Positions 16,730-27,985 are shown, counted from the first letter of the stretch. The stretch: DNA of 64,000 nt from Novosphingobium nitrogenifigens DSM 19370 (GCF_000192575.1 NZ_GL876926.1:124001-188000), one strand, 5' to 3'. The notes: generated by a model not told the origin, from the letters alone. Translations and numbers: made by a program.

Positions 16730-17149
16730 TCAGAACCGCTTTTGCAGGAAGAAACGGCTGTGGCCGACCGGGTAATCCCCGATCGTGCCGAACAGTGTAA
16801 AGCCCAGCTTTTCGTAAAAGCCGCGTGCTTGGAATTCGTAGGTGTCGAGCCAGATGCCGACGCACCCAACTTCGCGGGCGATTCGTTCGGCCTCGGCCAT
16901 CAGCGCTCGGCCGTGGCCCCCGCCACGTGCTTCCTCGGGAACGGCGAGCAGTTCGACAAAGAGCCAGTCATAGCCGATCCGGCCCCAGAGGCCCCCGACG
17001 GTCACGCCGTTGTCGTCCTTCAACAGCACGGCGACCGGACGGATGCGCGGGTCACCCGCCTGACTGATGTTGAACGCGCGCAGGGGCGCGAGCACGGCTT
17101 CGCGGTCGGCATCCGTGGGTGCCGCAGGTACAGTGATCTGCAAGGTCAT
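16730..17149 (-). CDS. GNAT family N-acetyltransferase
   Basis: A 139-residue single GNAT domain. It has the acetyl-CoA pyrophosphate loop EARGGGHGRALM (RGGGHG at 75-80), the preceding strand FVELLAVPE and the C-terminal FYEKLGFTLFGTI. The family acetylates amines of small molecules or proteins; the substrate cannot be told. The start at 17149 gives the standard short N-terminus; the frame runs open to 17377 without homology. It is separated by 20 bp from the desaturase gene upstream on the same strand, so probably co-transcribed. Confidence 0.85.
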   Translation of the reverse strand: MTLQITVPAAPTDADREAVLAPLRAFNISQAGDPRIRPVAVLLKDDNGVTVGGLWGRIGYDWLFVELLAVPEEARGGGHGRALMAEAERIAREVGCVGIWLDTYEFQARGFYEKLGFTLFGTIGDYPVGHSRFFLQKRF

Positions 17150-17169
17150 GGTTTCGCTTGGGGTTGGGC

Positions 17170-18303
17170 TCAGTGAGCCGCGCGCTGCTTGAGCGTGCTG
17201 GCGAAAAGACGTCCGAGCAGCCCGCGCAGAGTGGGATAATTGGCCTGTTCGTAGGTCGAATCCTTGCCCAGGGCGCCGGCGAGGCGGCGATGCGCTTCGG
17301 CCAACGAGTGATAGGGAAGGCTCGGCAGCAGGTGGTGCAGGGCGTGGAACCGCAGGCCGACTGGCGCCCAGATCCACGGCAGAACGCCGTCAGGGACGTT
17401 GGTGCTGTCGAGATACTGTGCCGTCACGGTCAGCGGATCGCCTTCGTTTTCCCAGCGATGGGCGACCAGCGTGCGGATCTGGTTGAGCACGGCAACGCCC
17501 GAGATGACGACCATGTAGCCCAGCAGAACGCGCAGGGGCAGAATGCCCAGGGCCGTGGTGGCGAGGATCGAGACGGCGACCACGCTGGCGCCCAGTTCTT
17601 CCCAGAACCACTGGCGAGCAAAAGCGCCTTCAGGGCTGCGACGTTCGTACTTGGGATTGATCTGCAACCCGGAAAAACGGGCGACGACCACGCGGCGCAG
17701 CGGCGGAATGACCATCGACAGCGGGCCGAGCACGCCGAAGCGCAGCAGCAGGCCGACCGGCATCAGCACCGAGATCAGCAGGAACAGCGGCAGCGACCAT
17801 GGCTTCATCAGGGCCAGCGGCAGGTATTCGGGATCTTCCACCGTGCCATAGCGGGTACGGGTGTGGTGGATGATGTGAATGCCTTCGTACATGAACGAGG
17901 GCAGCATGGTCGGCACGCCCAGCACCAGGTTCCACACGAAGCGGAAACCGGGCAGCAAGGCGTGATTGAGATGGGTGATTTCGTGGATGAACAGCGTCGC
18001 GCGATAGAGCGCGATCACCGCGATAACCCAGAAAGCCACGGTTGCGAGCGGAGTCGGTGCCCAGATCACCCCGGCGAGCGCGGCATAGCCGACAGCAGTC
18101 GAGCCGAGGAAATCGGGCCAGTAGATCCAGGGATTGGGGCGCTGCAGGTCGCGGGTCAGTTCCGCCGCAGCGCGCAACATCGCTCGATCATCGGCGATGC
18201 CGGTGAGCTGGATGCGGGCGCCGGTCCCGGTACGGACGGCGGGCTGATTATCTTCGGGATGCGACGGCGCGGGGGCGTCCGACTTCCCAAGGACGTGCTG
18301 CAT
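17170..18303 (-). CDS. Membrane fatty acid desaturase
   Basis: A 377-residue integral membrane di-iron desaturase. The three histidine boxes are HEITH (107-111), HIIHH (143-147) and HALHH (320-324), with four to six hydrophobic segments between, the pattern of acyl-lipid or acyl-CoA desaturases. It probably introduces double bonds in membrane lipid acyl chains or modifies a related lipid. The long hydrophilic N-terminus (about 55 residues) precedes the first membrane span. It is located 12 bp downstream of the ubiquinone hydroxylase-like gene, likely in one unit with it. Confidence 0.87.
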   Translation of the reverse strand: MQHVLGKSDAPAPSHPEDNQPAVRTGTGARIQLTGIADDRAMLRAAAELTRDLQRPNPWIYWPDFLGSTAVGYAALAGVIWAPTPLATVAFWVIAVIALYRATLFIHEITHLNHALLPGFRFVWNLVLGVPTMLPSFMYEGIHIIHHTRTRYGTVEDPEYLPLALMKPWSLPLFLLISVLMPVGLLLRFGVLGPLSMVIPPLRRVVVARFSGLQINPKYERRSPEGAFARQWFWEELGASVVAVSILATTALGILPLRVLLGYMVVISGVAVLNQIRTLVAHRWENEGDPLTVTAQYLDSTNVPDGVLPWIWAPVGLRFHALHHLLPSLPYHSLAEAHRRLAGALGKDSTYEQANYPTLRGLLGRLFASTLKQRAAH

Positions 18304-18315
18304 GAAACTCTCCAG

Positions 18316-19488
18316 TCAGTGCTGCAACAGTAATTGCCTGACACCATGGCGAATGTAAGGCAGCCGGGCGGCGGCCTTCAATGTCACGTGGCGGGCAAGG
18401 CGTGCTGCCGGGTCTTCGGCGGTATAGAGCCCGACGATCATCGCGGTCGCGTCATAGACCGGTCTGCTCGCAAGTCTATGCCCGGCTTCGTAACGACGCA
18501 ACAGTAGCGAGGAGCCGATGTCGCGTCCCCGCGCCGCGGCTTGGCGGATGAGCGCGGCAAGGCGAACGGCCCCCGCAAGGCCGAGATTGAAGCCGTGCGC
18601 GGTAACCGGGTGCATGCCCACGGCGGCATCGCCGATCAGCGCCGCGCGCGTGGCGGCGAAATGACGGGACCATGTGACGGCGAGCGGATAGACCTGAGGG
18701 TCGGCAACGACCTGCATCGCGCCGAGCCGACGATGGTACCGGCGCGTCAGTTCCTGACCCAGAGCATCGCGGGGAAGGGCGGCGATCCGGTCGATCTCGT
18801 GCGAGGGCAGAGTGAGCACCGCCGAGGACATGTGACCGTTGAGAGGCAGCATGGCAAAGGTCTGACCATGGTCGAACCATTCGGTCGCTACGCCTTCGTG
18901 ATCGCCTTCATGCGTCACACGACAGACCATCATCGATTTTCCGAGCCGGTTGATCCGGGCGCCGATGCCGAGTTGATCGCGAATGGCCGAAAAGCGCGAA
19001 TCCGCTGCGATTAGCAGACGGCCTTCGAGGCGGCTTCCATCGCTCAGTTCGACCCAGGCCCCCTTGCGGTCGGTTCCGGCTGCCTTGACAGTGGCCCCGT
19101 CGACGAGGGTGAAGCCGGGCTGATCCTTCGTCGCGGCAAAGAGGGCGCGGCGGATGCAGTGGTTGGGAATGAGTGTCCCGAGCCGGTCGGCATCGGTTCC
19201 GGCGGTGTCGAAGGAAAGGGCGAGCGGGGAGCGGCCGTTAAAGACGCGGGCCTCGCGCAAGGGAGCGACTTCGGCGGGATCGATCCGGTCCCAAGCGCCA
19301 AGATCGCGCAAATGCGCCACCGAGCGATGCGTCAGAGCGATTTCGCGACCGTCGAAAGCGGCGTTTTCGAGGCTTTCGCGCGTCTGCCGCTCGACCACGG
19401 CCAATGACAGGCCGGTCCCGGCAAGCGCGCGGGCAAAAGCAAGGCCTGCCGGTCCCGCGCCGACCACGATCACGTCAAATTTCGACAT
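18316..19488 (-). CDS. ubiM: FAD-dependent ubiquinone-biosynthesis hydroxylase (UbiH/UbiF/UbiM family)
   Basis: A 390-residue class A flavoprotein monooxygenase. FAD-binding motifs: VIVVGAGPAGLAFARAL at residues 6-22, the DG motif LLIAADSRFSAIRDQLG, and GDAAVGMHPVTAHGFNLGL, the GD motif typical of the ubiquinone hydroxylases. FDGREIALTHRSVAHLRDLG and NHCIRRALF resemble UbiM, the alternative hydroxylase of some alpha- and betaproteobacteria, more than UbiH; this subfamily call is from memory and should be tested. It acts on the prenylated ring intermediates at the inner membrane. The start at 19488 has GGAGG upstream. Confidence 0.75.
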   Translation of the reverse strand: MSKFDVIVVGAGPAGLAFARALAGTGLSLAVVERQTRESLENAAFDGREIALTHRSVAHLRDLGAWDRIDPAEVAPLREARVFNGRSPLALSFDTAGTDADRLGTLIPNHCIRRALFAATKDQPGFTLVDGATVKAAGTDRKGAWVELSDGSRLEGRLLIAADSRFSAIRDQLGIGARINRLGKSMMVCRVTHEGDHEGVATEWFDHGQTFAMLPLNGHMSSAVLTLPSHEIDRIAALPRDALGQELTRRYHRRLGAMQVVADPQVYPLAVTWSRHFAATRAALIGDAAVGMHPVTAHGFNLGLAGAVRLAALIRQAAARGRDIGSSLLLRRYEAGHRLASRPVYDATAMIVGLYTAEDPAARLARHVTLKAAARLPYIRHGVRQLLLQH

Positions 19489-19773
19489 TGAGCCTCCAGT
19501 CCGGGCATGTCCGGTCAGGGAAGAAGCCGGCATTCGATCGGTGTGCTCCGGGTGGCCTAGGCCCCATTGCAATGCGGAAAAATGATGTGGGTCAATCGCG
19601 AGGGAAGGCGTCTTTCCCGTGCGAGGTCATGCAAGAACGGGCCGGAGTTCGACTTTCGTCGTTTCATGCCCAACCTTTGTGACATCATGATCGTGCGTGG
19701 CGCACGGTTCATCTTTGCCCAAGGAAGGAAAGACTATACCGGCGCCGAACACTTCGCTTTACCGGTGTCCGTG

Positions 19774-20385
19774 ATGTTCAGCCGACTCATCGAATGGGGC
19801 AGATCCCAGGTTCCGACGCGCGAGCGCCTCGAGCGCAATCGCTTTGTCGCGCCGCTTGCGGCGAAACCGGAACTGTGGCGCTTCACTCGTCGGACGGTCC
19901 CGCGCGGCGTGGCGATCGGGCTTTTCGTCGGCATTTTCCTGATGGTGCCCGGATTGCAGGTCGTTGGCGCGGCGCTTTTGTGCCTGCCTTTCCGGGCGAA
20001 CATCCCGATTGCCGCGATTACGACGTTCGTGTCGCTGCCCCCGACAGTCCTCTTCGTCTTTCTTCCTGCGGCGGCCGAAATCGGAAATCGATTCGGCTAT
20101 CATGCCGATCTCGCGACGGTGACGGGCTTTATCGCGCGTGGCGCGACGCCTGCCGAATGGCTCGCGTGGGGGGAAAGTGATGCGGCTCCGGCCATCGGGC
20201 TGGGCCTGATCCTGCTTGCGCTGGCAGCTGCCGTGCTCGGTCATGTGATCGCTTCACGGGTATGGCGCTGGCGGGTGATGCGGCGGCGTCAGTTGCGGCA
20301 GGGCCAGTTGCGTCGACCGGGGCGCCTCGCCCTTGGTGACAGTCGCGACGCGACGCTCGTCGGGGCCGGGCAGGTGGACGCGTGA
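19774..20385 (+). CDS. DUF2062 family membrane protein
   Basis: A 203-residue protein with the DUF2062 layout: N-terminal SRLIEWGRSQVPTRERLERN, a helical hairpin of two or three membrane segments (GVAIGLFVGIFLMVPGLQV, then FVSLPPTVLFVFLP) and a last hydrophobic helix near 155-180, followed by an Arg-rich cytoplasmic tail. The function of the family is unknown. Its stop overlaps the GTG start of cckA (GTGA at 20382-20385), so the two are translationally coupled. The frame is open upstream to 19567 but the homologous part begins at 19774. Confidence 0.75.
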   Translation: MFSRLIEWGRSQVPTRERLERNRFVAPLAAKPELWRFTRRTVPRGVAIGLFVGIFLMVPGLQVVGAALLCLPFRANIPIAAITTFVSLPPTVLFVFLPAAAEIGNRFGYHADLATVTGFIARGATPAEWLAWGESDAAPAIGLGLILLALAAAVLGHVIASRVWRWRVMRRRQLRQGQLRRPGRLALGDSRDATLVGAGQVDA

Positions 20386-22814
20386 ACGCATTGATTGCCG
20401 AATCTCCCGCGCCTTCGCGATCGTGGCGCGACGTGCTGATCGTGGCGGCCGGACTGACGGGTACCGCCGGGCTGCTCGGCTTTGTTACCGGCGACGTTCT
20501 GCCGCCCTTGGCGTTTGCGGGTGGGGCGATGATTCTCGCCGGGGCGATCCGGGGCGGGCTCGCTTTGCGGCCCCAACCCGAAAGCCTCGAATTCGCCGCG
20601 CCCGACTGGTCGGTCACATATGCCGCGATCGAGCATCCCTCCGATGCGATCGCGATTACCGATCGCGCCGGGCGACTGGTCTGTGCCAATGGCCGCTTTA
20701 CCGAATGGTTCGGCACTTCGCCGCCGCCGCGTCTGCCGCTGGCGGCGGCCGATCCTGCACGCGCCGATGAAGCGGCGCGGATCGCATGGCGCGACGGTTC
20801 GGCGCTGGTCGAGGAAGTGACGGCCGCTGCCGGGACATTCAGCCTGTCGGTGGAGCGGGCCGGGCGGGGCGAGGACCACTTGGTCTGGCGCCTGGTTCCG
20901 ATCGTCCGCGACGATCCGGTGGCTCAGGCCATTTCCGCCATCGGGGGCAAGATCGGCCGCGCGCTCGGGCGCGAGAGCATTCAGGCTGCCGTGGTGGCGC
21001 CCGACGGCCACGTTCTTGCAGCCAATCGCAGCTTTGCCGAACGTGCTGCGGGCGTCGATGAAGCGGGTATCGTCGGCAGCGATTTCGTCTCGCATTTCGA
21101 GGCCGACGCGCAACAGGACATCTATTTCGTCAGCGAACGCGGACGGGGCCTTCCCGTCCGGTTCCTGCATGTCCCGATTTCCGATCCGGACGATGGAGAG
21201 GAAATCGATCCGTCGATCTGTCCTTCGGTGTTCCTGATCGTCGATACCAATGCGGGCGTCGGTGACGCGCGGGCCGGATTGCCACAGATCGAGGCACTGC
21301 TGGCACGCCTGCCGCTTGGCCTTGGCATGGTGGACCGCGACGGACGCTTTCTCTTTGCCAATTCGGCCTTCCTGCGCGCGGCCGGGCATGAGGGCAAGCA
21401 ACCGCCGCCCTATCCGTCCGACCTTGTCATTCGCGAGGACAAGGGGGCCTTTGCCGATGCCGTCCGCCGCCATGCGCAAGGGGCGCCGACGTCGGGCGAT
21501 GTTGCCGTGCGCTTGCGCAACACGCCGGACGAACCGGTGCTGATCAGCCTTGCCGCCGTGCGCGGCCTTGGCGAAGGTGCGGTGCTGCTCAGCCTCAAGG
21601 ATTCGAGCGAGGAAACCCGGCTCAAGCACGAGATCGCGCAAGCCTCGAAGATGCAGGCGGTCGGGCAGCTGGCCGGTGGTGTGGCGCACGATTTCAACAA
21701 CGTGCTCACCGCGATCATCGGCTATTGCGATCTGATCCTGATGCGCCACACGCCCGGTGACAGCGATTACGACGACATTCAGCAGATCAAGGCCAATTCC
21801 AACCGCGCGGCCAGCCTGACCCGCCAGTTGCTCGCCTTTTCGCGGCAGCAGACGCTTCGTCCGCAAGTTCTGCAATTGCCCGACGTCGTGGCCGAAGTCT
21901 CGACACTGCTCAAGCGGCTGCTGGGCGAGAAGATCACGCTGGAAGTCAGTCACGACCGGGGGCTGGGTGCCGTGCGCGCCGATCCGGTGCAGCTTGAACA
22001 GGTTCTGCTCAACCTTGCCGTCAATGGCCGCGACGCCATGGCGGACAACAAGGTCCCGGGCGTGCTCAAGCTCATGACCCGGCGCATCTCGGCCGATCAG
22101 GTGCGGGCGATGAAAGTCGATTTCCTGCCGGTCGGGGAATATACCGCGCTGATTGTCGAGGATAACGGTCACGGCATTGCGCCTGAGCTCCTCGACAAGA
22201 TTTTCGAGCCGTTCTTCACCACCAAGGATCGGGGGAAGGGCACCGGCCTCGGGCTGGCGACCGTCTACGGCATCGTCAAGCAGTCGGGCGGGTTCATTTT
22301 CGCCGACAGCGAACAGGGCAAGTGGACCCGGTTCTCGATCTTCCTGCCTGTCCATATTCCCGATGCGGGCGAACTGGCCGAAGCCGCACGCGAGCGGCAA
22401 CCGGAAGTGCGTCGGCAGAAATGGACCCATGGCGGGCGCGTCCTGCTGGTCGAGGACGAGGACACCGTTCGCGCCGTCGCCGAACGGGCGCTGGTGCGTC
22501 AGGGGTACGAAGTGACGACGGCCAGCGACGGCGAGGAAGGGTTCGAGACTCTCGTCCGCACCTATGAGGAAGGCGGCGGGTTCGATCTCGTCGTTTCCGA
22601 CGTGGTCATGCCGACCATGGATGGCCCGGCGATGGCCCGCGAAATTCGCGCCCATCGTCCGGAACTGCCGTTCCTGTTCATGTCCGGCTATGCCGAGGAA
22701 ACGCTGCGGCGGGAAATCGACATTCCCAACATGCATTTCCTGCCCAAGCCGTTCTCGGTCCAACAGATCGTTTCGGCGGTGGAAGACGTGCTGCGCGGAA
22801 CCGCAGGCGCCTGA
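20382..22814 (+). CDS. cckA: Cell-cycle hybrid histidine kinase CckA
   Basis: An 810-residue inner-membrane kinase. Two N-terminal membrane segments (about 17-36 and 40-62) are followed by PAS-like domains (about 80-175, 195-290 and 300-405). The HisKA/HATPase core carries phospho-acceptor His436 in [17 protein letters not shown] and ATP-lid motifs [16 protein letters not shown] and [13 protein letters not shown]-terminal receiver has Asp740 in [12 protein letters not shown]. This is the CckA signature; CckA phosphorylates ChpT, which passes phosphate to CtrA and CpdR, and can reverse the flow. The GTG start overlaps the stop of the DUF2062 gene. cpdR is 14 kb away in this window; ctrA and chpT are not seen. 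Confidence 0.92.
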   Translation: MNALIAESPAPSRSWRDVLIVAAGLTGTAGLLGFVTGDVLPPLAFAGGAMILAGAIRGGLALRPQPESLEFAAPDWSVTYAAIEHPSDAIAITDRAGRLVCANGRFTEWFGTSPPPRLPLAAADPARADEAARIAWRDGSALVEEVTAAAGTFSLSVERAGRGEDHLVWRLVPIVRDDPVAQAISAIGGKIGRALGRESIQAAVVAPDGHVLAANRSFAERAAGVDEAGIVGSDFVSHFEADAQQDIYFVSERGRGLPVRFLHVPISDPDDGEEIDPSICPSVFLIVDTNAGVGDARAGLPQIEALLARLPLGLGMVDRDGRFLFANSAFLRAAGHEGKQPPPYPSDLVIREDKGAFADAVRRHAQGAPTSGDVAVRLRNTPDEPVLISLAAVRGLGEGAVLLSLKDSSEETRLKHEIAQASKMQAVGQLAGGVAHDFNNVLTAIIGYCDLILMRHTPGDSDYDDIQQIKANSNRAASLTRQLLAFSRQQTLRPQVLQLPDVVAEVSTLLKRLLGEKITLEVSHDRGLGAVRADPVQLEQVLLNLAVNGRDAMADNKVPGVLKLMTRRISADQVRAMKVDFLPVGEYTALIVEDNGHGIAPELLDKIFEPFFTTKDRGKGTGLGLATVYGIVKQSGGFIFADSEQGKWTRFSIFLPVHIPDAGELAEAARERQPEVRRQKWTHGGRVLLVEDEDTVRAVAERALVRQGYEVTTASDGEEGFETLVRTYEEGGGFDLVVSDVVMPTMDGPAMAREIRAHRPELPFLFMSGYAEETLRREIDIPNMHFLPKPFSVQQIVSAVEDVLRGTAGA

Positions 22815-23004
22815 AACGCGCGCTCGAGTCGAGCTTTCGCGATCCATTCCCGTCATCGGCGCCCGCCTTTCTCGCGGGTGTGGGTATCTGTGGGTTTCTC
22901 TTTGTCCCGCCACGTCTTCGGGGGTGCTTGTGCGTTCGGGCGGGGAAAATCCAAATGTGCTAAGTGGTTGCTATTCTTTGCTTCCGATTTGGCGAGAAAT
23001 TTAT

Positions 23005-23019
23005 GTTCCCCTCTTGTTC
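23005..23019 (+). promoter_or_regulatory. SOS (LexA) box of recA
   Basis: GTTC at 23005-23008, seven bases, GTTC at 23016-23019: a perfect alphaproteobacterial LexA site, 78 bp before the recA start. The right half overlaps a second palindrome GTTCCATTGGAAC (23016-23028). Confidence 0.88.
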
Positions 23020-23096
23020 CATTGGAACGAATAGAGTACGAAGTGGGTGTTGACGGTCCCTGTCAGCCATCTCTAGCAAGGGGGGAGTGCAAAGCC

Positions 23097-24167
23097 ATGG
23101 CAGCGCAGCTCAAGCTCATTCAGGAAGGCAAAGAAAAGGAAATGGACCGTCAGAAGGCGCTCGACGCGGCGCTCGCCCAGATCGATCGGGCATTCGGCAA
23201 GGGCTCGGTGATGAAGCTCGGGCAGAAAGAGACGATGCAGATCGAGGCGATCTCCAGCGGATCGCTCGGGCTCGACATCGCGCTCGGCATCGGCGGTCTG
23301 CCGCGTGGTCGTATCGTCGAAATCTACGGGCCGGAAAGCTCGGGCAAGACCACGCTTGCGCTCCACGTCATTGCCGAGGCGCAGAAGGCAGGTGGCACCG
23401 CCGCTTTCGTCGACGCCGAACATGCGCTTGACCCGGTCTATGCCAAGAAGCTGGGCGTCGATATCGACAATCTCATCGTTTCGCAGCCCGACACCGGTGA
23501 GCAAGCGCTGGAGATTACCGATACGCTGGTTCGTTCGAACGCGATCGACGTGCTGGTGGTCGACTCGGTTGCAGCATTGGTGCCTCGCGCCGAAATCGAA
23601 GGCGAAATGGGCGACAGCCACGTCGGTCTTCAGGCCCGTCTGATGAGCCAGGCCCTGCGCAAGCTGACCGGCTCGATCAGCCGTTCGCGCTGCCTCGTCA
23701 TTTTCATCAACCAGGTTCGCATGAAGATCGGGGTGATGTACGGCAATCCAGAAACCACGACGGGCGGCAATGCGCTCAAGTTCTATGCCTCGGTCCGTCT
23801 TGACATCCGTCGGACCGGACAGATCAAGGATCGCGACGAGATCGTCGGCAACGCCACGCGCGTCAAGGTGGTGAAGAACAAGGTCGCCCCGCCGTTCAAG
23901 CAGGTCGAATTCGACATCATGTACGGCGAAGGCATTTCCAAGATCGGCGAAATTCTCGATCTGGGGGTCAAAGCCGGCCTCGTCGAGAAGTCGGGCGCTT
24001 GGTTCAGCTATGACTCGATCCGCATCGGTCAGGGGCGCGAAAACGCGAAGAACTATCTGCGTAACAATCCCGAAGTCTGCAATCGTCTGGAGGCAGCCAT
24101 CCGCAGCCGGACCGATCAGGTTGCCGAAGGCATGATGACCGGCCCGGATGCAGAGGATGACGCCTGA
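23097..24167 (+). CDS. recA: Recombinase RecA
   Basis: 356 residues, standard length. It forms the filament on single-stranded DNA that catalyses homologous pairing and triggers LexA self-cleavage. Walker A is GPESSGKT at 78-85; Walker B is in [12 protein letters not shown]; the L1/L2 DNA-binding loops include [21 protein letters not shown] in parts and [21 protein letters not shown] in parts. The acidic C-terminus ends DAEDDA. I chose the ATG at 23097, with GGGGGAG upstream, over the longer frame from 22878. A perfect SOS box lies in the promoter. Confidence 0.97.
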   Translation: MAAQLKLIQEGKEKEMDRQKALDAALAQIDRAFGKGSVMKLGQKETMQIEAISSGSLGLDIALGIGGLPRGRIVEIYGPESSGKTTLALHVIAEAQKAGGTAAFVDAEHALDPVYAKKLGVDIDNLIVSQPDTGEQALEITDTLVRSNAIDVLVVDSVAALVPRAEIEGEMGDSHVGLQARLMSQALRKLTGSISRSRCLVIFINQVRMKIGVMYGNPETTTGGNALKFYASVRLDIRRTGQIKDRDEIVGNATRVKVVKNKVAPPFKQVEFDIMYGEGISKIGEILDLGVKAGLVEKSGAWFSYDSIRIGQGRENAKNYLRNNPEVCNRLEAAIRSRTDQVAEGMMTGPDAEDDA

Positions 24168-24290
24168 AGCATCGTTTTGAGGCAGTGACCCCGGTTTTCT
24201 CGAACCTGTGTTTCGGGATCGGGGATGTCTCAATCCCTCTGGCGCATGCCCTGATGAGTGTGTCCCACAGGTTACTTCCTGATCAGAGAT

Positions 24291-24325
24291 CGGCGCGCTT
24301 CCCGACCGAAGCGCGCCGTTTTTTT
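24291..24325 (+). terminator. Intrinsic terminator of recA
   Basis: An 11-bp perfect stem (24291-24301 / 24308-24318, core cggcgcgcttc) with a 6-nt loop, followed by seven T residues (24319-24325). It is placed 124 bp after the recA stop. Confidence 0.92.
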
Positions 24326-24431
24326 GTATGAAAATCGTGGCCGGGTCCGTCGTGTGGGGGCTTGTCCGCCTGTCTCCTTTCGGTCCATCACGGGAAAAAT
24401 CGATCGAAAAAATCGACAGGGAAAGAACGGC

Positions 24432-25268
24432 ATGACCAGCGGAAGTGATTGGCAGGGGCGCGTGGGACGGTCCTGGGCGGAACAGTGGCAGCGGACCGAC
24501 CGCAGCTTTGCCAACCTCACGCCCAGGTTGCTCGATGCGATCGCGAAGGAACCGGGCAGCCATATTCTCGACATCGGATGCGGTGCGGGGGAATTGTCGC
24601 TGGCATTGGCGGCGGCCCGTCCCGAAGCGAGGATTGCCGGGATCGACATCGGTCCCGATCTGGTCGCGGCAGCGCGGGAGCGAGCGAGCGGAACGGCCGT
24701 CACGTTCCATTGCGGGGACGCAGGGGTATTCGTCGATCCGGCCGGAGCGCCTGATTTGCTGGTCAGCCGTCACGGGGTCATGTTCTTCGCCGACCCGCCT
24801 GCGGTGTTTCGCCATTTTGCCGCCATTGCCGCGCCGGACGCGCGACTGGTGTTCAGCTGCTTTCGCGATCGGGAGGGCAATCGCTTTGCCGACCTGTTCG
24901 ACGCCATTCTGCCGCCGCCGGCCGATACCGTCACGGACGAGGTCGGGGATTTCCCCCCGGGGCCTTTTGCCTTTGCCGATCCCGACCATGTGCGGCGCTG
25001 CCTTGCCGGATGGCGCGACGTGGCTTTCACACCGGTGGACTTTGCCTATGTCGCGGGGGCAGGGGACGATCCGGTCGCCGATGCTCTCGCCTTTTTTGCG
25101 CGGATCGGTCCGGCGGCGCCTCGCCTTGCCGCTCTCGAACCTGTCGAGCGAAAAGACGTGCTGGGGCAGATGGCGGACGTCCTCGAAGGGTATCATCGCG
25201 ACGGTCGCGTGACATTGCCCGCTGCCGCATGGGTCATATCGGCAACAGTGGAGCGGTCTGCGCGCTGA
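24432..25268 (+). CDS. SAM-dependent class I methyltransferase
   Basis: A 278-residue Rossmann-fold methyltransferase. Motif I is [16 protein letters not shown] (about 46-61), motif II is [16 protein letters not shown], and a [14 protein letters not shown] post-motif follows. The N-terminus ([22 protein letters not shown]) resembles UbiE/methyltransferase-11 type small-molecule enzymes. The substrate is unknown. It starts after the recA terminator and ends 43 bp before alaS, so it may share a transcript with alaS. Confidence 0.82.
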   Translation: MTSGSDWQGRVGRSWAEQWQRTDRSFANLTPRLLDAIAKEPGSHILDIGCGAGELSLALAAARPEARIAGIDIGPDLVAAARERASGTAVTFHCGDAGVFVDPAGAPDLLVSRHGVMFFADPPAVFRHFAAIAAPDARLVFSCFRDREGNRFADLFDAILPPPADTVTDEVGDFPPGPFAFADPDHVRRCLAGWRDVAFTPVDFAYVAGAGDDPVADALAFFARIGPAAPRLAALEPVERKDVLGQMADVLEGYHRDGRVTLPAAAWVISATVERSAR

Positions 25269-25311
25269 AACCCGCTTGTTCGGCGGCGCTTGGTCGCCTA
25301 ATCGGCATCCC

Positions 25312-27954
25312 ATGACATCGACGAACGAAATCCGCCGGTCCTTCCTCGACTATTTCGGCTCCAATGGGCACGAAGTGGTGCCTTCCGCGCCGCTCGTTCC
25401 CTATAACGACCCGACGCTGATGTTCACGAATGCGGGGATGGTCCCCTTCAAGAACGTCTTCACCGGGCTCGAGACCCGAGCTCAGCCCCGCGCGACTTCC
25501 TCGCAGAAGTGTGTGCGCGCCGGGGGCAAGCACAACGACCTCGATAACGTCGGGTATACCGCGCGGCATCATACGTTCTTCGAAATGCTGGGGAATTTCT
25601 CCTTCGGAGACTACTTCAAGGAACAGGCGATCACTCATGCCTGGACCTTGCTGACTCGCGAATGGGGCCTGCCCAAGGACAAGCTCCTGGTCACGGTCTA
25701 TCACACCGACGACGAGGCATTCGGCCTGTGGCAGAAGATCGCGGGACTTTCCGACGATCGCATCATCCGCATCGCGACCAAGGATAACTTCTGGGCGATG
25801 GGCGACGATGGCCCGTGCGGTCCCTGTTCGGAAATCTTCTACGACCACGGTCCGTCGATCTGGGGCGGCCCTCCGGGATCGGCCGACGAAGATGGCGACC
25901 GCTTCATCGAGATCTGGAATCTCGTGTTCATGCAGTTCGAGCAGACCGCCGGGGAAATCACCGGCAACCTGCCCAAGCCCAGCATCGACACCGGTATGGG
26001 TCTCGAACGCATTGCGGCCGTGCTTCAGGGCGAACACGACAACTATGACATCGACACGTTCCGCGCGCTGATCGCGGCGAGCGAGAACCTGACCGGGGTC
26101 AAGGCGGACGACGCGCACCGCGCCAGCCATCGCGTGATCGCCGACCACTTGCGCTCGTCGAGCTTCCTCCTGGCCGACGGCGTGCTGCCTTCGAACGAAG
26201 GGCGCGGTTATGTCCTGCGCCGCATCATGCGCCGCGCCATGCGCCATGCGCATCTCCTGGGGGCCAAGGAGCCCTTGATGCATCGCCTCGTTCCCTCGCT
26301 GATCACGGAGATGGGCGCGGCCTATCCCGAACTCGGTCGCGCCCGCGCGCTGATCGAGGAAGTGCTCGAGCGCGAGGAAACCCGTTTCCGCCAGACCCTC
26401 GCCAACGGCCTCAAGCTTCTCGACGAAGCGACCGACGGCATGGATGAAGGCGCCAAGCTGCCCGGTGAAACCGCGTTCCGCCTCTATGACACGTATGGCT
26501 TCCCTTACGACCTGACCGAAGACGCGCTGCGCGCTCGCGGCATTTCGGTCGATCGCGACGGCTTCGACGCCGCCATGGCGCAGCAGAAGGCTGCTGCTCG
26601 CGCCGCCTGGAAGGGTTCGGGCCAGACTGCCGACAGCGAAGTGTGGTTCGACATCGCCGAACGCGTGGGCGCGACCGAATTCACCGGCTACACCGCCACC
26701 ACCGGCGAGGCGCAAGTCGTTGCACTGGTCAAGGACGGCAAGGAAGTGACCGAGGCGAATGCCGGGGACGCGGTCACCGTCATCACCAACCAGACCCCGT
26801 TCTACGGCGAATCCGGCGGCCAGCAAGGTGACACCGGCACGATCACCGGCCCCGGCCTCGTGCTTGCAGTCGGAGACACGCAAAAGCCGCTCGGCAAGCT
26901 GCACGCGCATCAGGGCACGGTCGAAACCGGCACGATTCGCGTCGGCGATCTGGTTCGTCTGGCCATCGACACGGCTCGCCGCGACGCGTTGCGTGCCAAT
27001 CACTCGGCGACGCACCTGCTGCATCAGGCGCTGCGCAACCGCCTGGGTCAGCATGTCATGCAGAAGGGCTCGCTGGTCGCGGGTGAACGCCTGCGCTTCG
27101 ACTTCTCGCAGCCCACGGCGCTTTCCGCCGAGGACATTGCAGTCATCGAAGCCGAAGTGAACGCGCAGATTCGCGGCAACAGCCCGGTCGTCACCCGCCT
27201 GATGACTCCCGACGACGCGATCGAAGCTGGCGCCATGGCGCTGTTCGGCGAAAAGTACGGCGATGAAGTCCGCGTGCTGTCGATGGGGGGCTCGTCCGAT
27301 GCGACCTATTCGGTCGAACTGTGCGGCGGCACCCACGTCCGCGCATTGGGCGACATCGGCGTGTTCCGTATCGTTTCGGAAAGTGCCGTGTCGTCGGGTG
27401 TGCGCCGTATCGAGGCACTGACCGGGGAAGCCGCGCGCCAGTGGCTGGTCGGACGCGAAGACGCGCTCAAGCATACCGCAGGACTGCTGCGCACGACGCC
27501 CGAGGAAGTCGAAACGCGCGTCGCCGCGCTGATCGAGGAACGGCGCAAGTTGGAACGCGAACTCGCAGAAGCGAAAAAGGCGCTTGCGCTGGGCGGCGGC
27601 GGAGCAAGCCCGGCTGACGCCGACGAGGAAATCGGCGGCATCAAGTTCTCGGGCCAGGTGCTCGAAGGCCTTGATCCCAAGGAACTGCGCGGCTTGCTCG
27701 ATCAGGCCAAGCAGCGTCTGGGCTCGGGTGTCGCTGCCGTGGTCGCCGTCAACGAAGGCAAGGCCAGCATCGCGGCTGCCGTGACCGACGATCTTGTCGG
27801 CAAGGTCAGTGCCGTCGATCTGGTGCGCGCGGGCGTTGCAGCGCTTGGTGGGAAGGGCGGCGGCGGTCGTCCGGACATGGCGCAGGGCGGTGGTCCCGAC
27901 GGCAGCAAGGCCGCCGAGGCGATCGCTGCGGCCAAGGCTGTCCTGGCGGGCTGA
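25312..27954 (+). CDS. alaS: Alanyl-tRNA synthetase
   Basis: 880 residues, standard length. It contains the class II catalytic domain ([21 protein letters not shown], then [13 protein letters not shown]), the tRNA-recognition region, the editing domain with zinc-site residues His564 and His568 (HSATH) and Cys671 and His675 (CGGTH), and the C-Ala domain with DHHA1-like repeats and a Gly-rich end. The start at 25312 matches the family; a TTG at 25276 would add 12 residues. The ribosome binding site is not obvious. It is followed by an intrinsic terminator. The recA/alaS neighbourhood is common in proteobacteria. Confidence 0.96.
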   Translation: MTSTNEIRRSFLDYFGSNGHEVVPSAPLVPYNDPTLMFTNAGMVPFKNVFTGLETRAQPRATSSQKCVRAGGKHNDLDNVGYTARHHTFFEMLGNFSFGDYFKEQAITHAWTLLTREWGLPKDKLLVTVYHTDDEAFGLWQKIAGLSDDRIIRIATKDNFWAMGDDGPCGPCSEIFYDHGPSIWGGPPGSADEDGDRFIEIWNLVFMQFEQTAGEITGNLPKPSIDTGMGLERIAAVLQGEHDNYDIDTFRALIAASENLTGVKADDAHRASHRVIADHLRSSSFLLADGVLPSNEGRGYVLRRIMRRAMRHAHLLGAKEPLMHRLVPSLITEMGAAYPELGRARALIEEVLEREETRFRQTLANGLKLLDEATDGMDEGAKLPGETAFRLYDTYGFPYDLTEDALRARGISVDRDGFDAAMAQQKAAARAAWKGSGQTADSEVWFDIAERVGATEFTGYTATTGEAQVVALVKDGKEVTEANAGDAVTVITNQTPFYGESGGQQGDTGTITGPGLVLAVGDTQKPLGKLHAHQGTVETGTIRVGDLVRLAIDTARRDALRANHSATHLLHQALRNRLGQHVMQKGSLVAGERLRFDFSQPTALSAEDIAVIEAEVNAQIRGNSPVVTRLMTPDDAIEAGAMALFGEKYGDEVRVLSMGGSSDATYSVELCGGTHVRALGDIGVFRIVSESAVSSGVRRIEALTGEAARQWLVGREDALKHTAGLLRTTPEEVETRVAALIEERRKLERELAEAKKALALGGGGASPADADEEIGGIKFSGQVLEGLDPKELRGLLDQAKQRLGSGVAAVVAVNEGKASIAAAVTDDLVGKVSAVDLVRAGVAALGGKGGGGRPDMAQGGGPDGSKAAEAIAAAKAVLAG

Positions 27955-27985
27955 TCCCAACCAAACTTTCTTCCGTTTTCAGATG

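Noticed and set aside
20289..22913. Very long open frame on the minus strand opposite cckA (about 874 codons)
   Set aside because: It is antisense to an unmistakable CckA, is rich in Arg, Gly, Asp and His without any domain, and is explained by GC-rich codon bias of the real gene.
25234..27960. Long minus-strand open frame opposite alaS (about 908 codons)
   Set aside because: Antisense shadow of alaS with no recognisable domain or ribosome binding site.
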